Shown here: in pieces, positions 6,144 to 7,708 of the stretch
How the letters are laid out: every line of letters begins with the position of its first letter
How positions within the stretch are numbered: position 1 is the first letter of the stretch
Assembly: GCA_027294815.1 (NCBI GenBank)
Contig: JAPULP010000121.1
Span: 1-7,708, forward strand
Direction of reading: 5' to 3'
Length of the DNA: 7,708 nucleotides
Source of the DNA: Gemmatimonadota bacterium
Lineage (GTDB): Bacteria; Gemmatimonadota; Gemmatimonadetes; Gemmatimonadales; GWC2-71-9
Position numbers and translations under genes: made by a program
Notes under the pieces: model-generated
Seen by the model: the letters and a program-made list of their open reading frames with translations, nothing else
Told to the model about the DNA's origin: nothing
Databases searched by the model: none

Positions 6144-7708
6144 GCGCTCACGTGGTTGAGGATGCGTTCAGCCAAACGCGTGGAGAGTCCGGGCAGGGTG
6201 GCGATCTCTTCGACGGTCGCCAAACGAACACCTGCCAAACTGCCGAACCGCTCCAAGAGGGCCCTTCTGCGTGAGGGCCCGACGCCCGATATGCTCAGCA
6301 GCTCCGAGGTTATGGTGCGCTCAGACCGTTTCTTGCGACTGTACGAGACGGCGAACCGGTGCGCCTCGTCACGCGCACGCTGCAAGAGTTTGAGCGACGG
6401 TGCGTTGCGAGGCAGGCGGAGACTCTCCTTGCGGCTAGGAAGAAAAATCTCTTCATCGCGTTTGGCAAGGCTCGCAAGTGGAAGATGGTCGAGGCCGTGT
6501 TGGGAAAGCGCCGCTCTGGCGGCATTCAGCTGACCTTTGCCACCGTCGATGACCATCAAGTCGGGCAGCTTCTTTTCTTCCGCCACCCTACGTGCGACAA
6601 AACGAGATACGACTTCGTGCACGGCGGCAAAATCATCCTGTTGCGCGTCCTCAGCTTTGATCTTGAAACGACGATACTCCGCTTTCTTGGGCCGTCCCCC
6701 CTCGAACCAGACGAGTGAGCCAACGGTGTCCTTCCCCTGATTCGTCGAGATATCGATGCAAACCAAGTTGCGCGGGACCGCGGTCATTCCGAGATCGCGC
6801 CCGAGGGCATACACCGGATCCTCCACACGCTCGTCCGTCTCGAGTGACTCGATCTTCAGGCTCTCGAGCAAATGCCTGGCGTTTTGGTCAGCCAGCTCGA
6901 CCAAGCGGTGGTTCACCCCGCGTTGCGGAATGACCCACCGCGTTCCGGGAAGGAGGTCTCGGATCTTGTCCAACTCGGAGGGCGGAAAAGGAAGGACGGC
7001 CCTTCGACCTCTTGCCACGGCCGTGACGTAATAACGCACGAGAAACGCACTGAAGATGGCTTCGTCCGGTTCTCCCGCCAGGTTCGTCAAGAATCGGTGT
7101 TCGACGGCGACCACTTTGCCCTGACGGACACGAAGAATCACCCCCACCGCGTCGTCACCGTCCCTAGCGAACCCAATAGCATCGGCGTCTCCAGCTCCGA
7201 CGACCTCCATCGTCTGGGGCTTTTCGACCTGCTCCAACCACCGGATCGCATTGCGAAGTTCGGCCGCACGTTCGTATTCCAGCCTTGCTGCTGCTTTCTC
7301 CATCCGCTCGCGCAACCGGGTCCTGACCTCCACGGTCTTGCCGTATAGGAAGGCAAGGACGTCGTCGATCATCGCGCGATAGTCCGCCTGCGACTGCCAC
7401 GCTACACAAGGAGCGAGACACCGATGGATGTGATAGTCCAAACACGGCCGGTCCGGCCGATCGGCCGGTAGATCGTAGTGGCACGATCGGACGGTGAAGA
7501 TGCGCCGAATCACGCGAAGCGTTCTTCGCAGCACGCCCACGTCGGTGTACGGCCCGAAATACAGCGCACCTTCGATATCGAGACGCCGTACGACCAACAC
7601 GCGTGGAAACGGCTCGCCCACGGTCACCGCAATCCGCGGATAGCTCTTATCATCGCGCAACTTGATGTTGAATTTCGGCTGATACTCCTTGATCAGATTG
7701 TTCTCGAG
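6140..7708 (-). CDS. uvrC: Excinuclease ABC subunit C (UvrC), 5' end outside window
   Basis: UvrC makes both cuts beside bulky DNA damage in nucleotide excision repair, working with UvrA and UvrB. The visible part has 522 residues and is open to the window edge. An internal TTG at 7660 is not the start, because the upstream codons read LENNLIKEYQPKFNIK, a standard UvrC segment at the end of the GIY-YIG nuclease domain. About 80 N-terminal residues are therefore missing. Numbering from the window edge, it shows the four iron-sulphur-type cysteines (76, 89, 97, 101), the UvrB-binding UVR motif (RLEYERAAELRNAIRWLE, about 142-159), and the RNase H-like 3'-side... 5'-incision domain with Asp319 (CIDIS), an Asp pair in QQDDFAAV, Asp388 (IDGGKGQ) and His450 (DEAHRFA). 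It ends with tandem helix-hairpin-helix motifs (ISGVGPSRRRALLERFG and ATLPGLSTRLAERI). All expected catalytic residues of the second nuclease are present. It overlaps thrC by 4 bp. Confidence 0.97.
   Translation of the reverse strand, partial: LENNLIKEYQPKFNIKLRDDKSYPRIAVTVGEPFPRVLVVRRLDIEGALYFGPYTDVGVLRRTLRVIRRIFTVRSCHYDLPADRPDRPCLDYHIHRCLAPCVAWQSQADYRAMIDDVLAFLYGKTVEVRTRLRERMEKAAARLEYERAAELRNAIRWLEQVEKPQTMEVVGAGDADAIGFARDGDDAVGVILRVRQGKVVAVEHRFLTNLAGEPDEAIFSAFLVRYYVTAVARGRRAVLPFPPSELDKIRDLLPGTRWVIPQRGVNHRLVELADQNARHLLESLKIESLETDERVEDPVYALGRDLGMTAVPRNLVCIDISTNQGKDTVGSLVWFEGGRPKKAEYRRFKIKAEDAQQDDFAAVHEVVSRFVARRVAEEKKLPDLMVIDGGKGQLNAARAALSQHGLDHLPLASLAKRDEEIFLPSRKESLRLPRNAPSLKLLQRARDEAHRFAVSYSRKKRSERTITSELLSISGVGPSRRRALLERFGSLAGVRLATVEEIATLPGLSTRLAERILNHVSA

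Overview
The window looks like an ordinary chromosomal stretch from a GC-rich, Gram-negative (diderm) bacterium. A PorV/PorQ-type outer-membrane protein, a MacB/FtsX-type permease tail, a long exported TPR protein and a probable lipoprotein esterase suggest Gemmatimonadota, or less likely Acidobacteriota. This placement is inferred from the kinds of protein present and is only moderately sure. I see no phage genes, transposase, CRISPR array, tRNA or rRNA.

Layout. On the + strand are the 3' end of an ABC-transporter permease gene (1-258), a strong hairpin with a short T run (317-362), and a PorV/PorQ-like outer-membrane protein gene (382-1302). This gene converges on the last gene of a minus-strand series. 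The junction (1303-1393) is filled with two arrays of 7-bp repeats. Reading right to left, the minus strand carries uvrC (6140-7708, 5' end outside the window), a threonine synthase gene overlapping uvrC by 4 bp (4998-6143), a 209-bp gap with two hairpins, an exported TPR protein (3367-4788), and 41 bp later a probable lipoprotein alpha/beta hydrolase (1394-3325).

How the genes fit together. uvrC and thrC are joined by an ATGA stop/start overlap and are probably co-translated. One is DNA repair and the other amino-acid synthesis, so the link looks like operon economy rather than shared function. The TPR and hydrolase genes probably form a second transcription unit, and both products appear to be exported. 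Their joint role is not recognisable from sequence.

The most unusual structure is at the convergent junction. The two heptamer arrays are variants of one motif (CAGTRRC), and each is read in the sense direction of the gene it follows. They are therefore inverted relative to each other and could pair as a long hairpin in + strand RNA. The stop codon and last codons of the hydrolase gene lie inside one array. Other points worth a look are a threonine synthase whose N-terminal zinc-ribbon cysteines have mostly gone, and an acidic low-complexity insertion in the hydrolase's C-terminal domain. I did not find a convincing new multi-gene system here.
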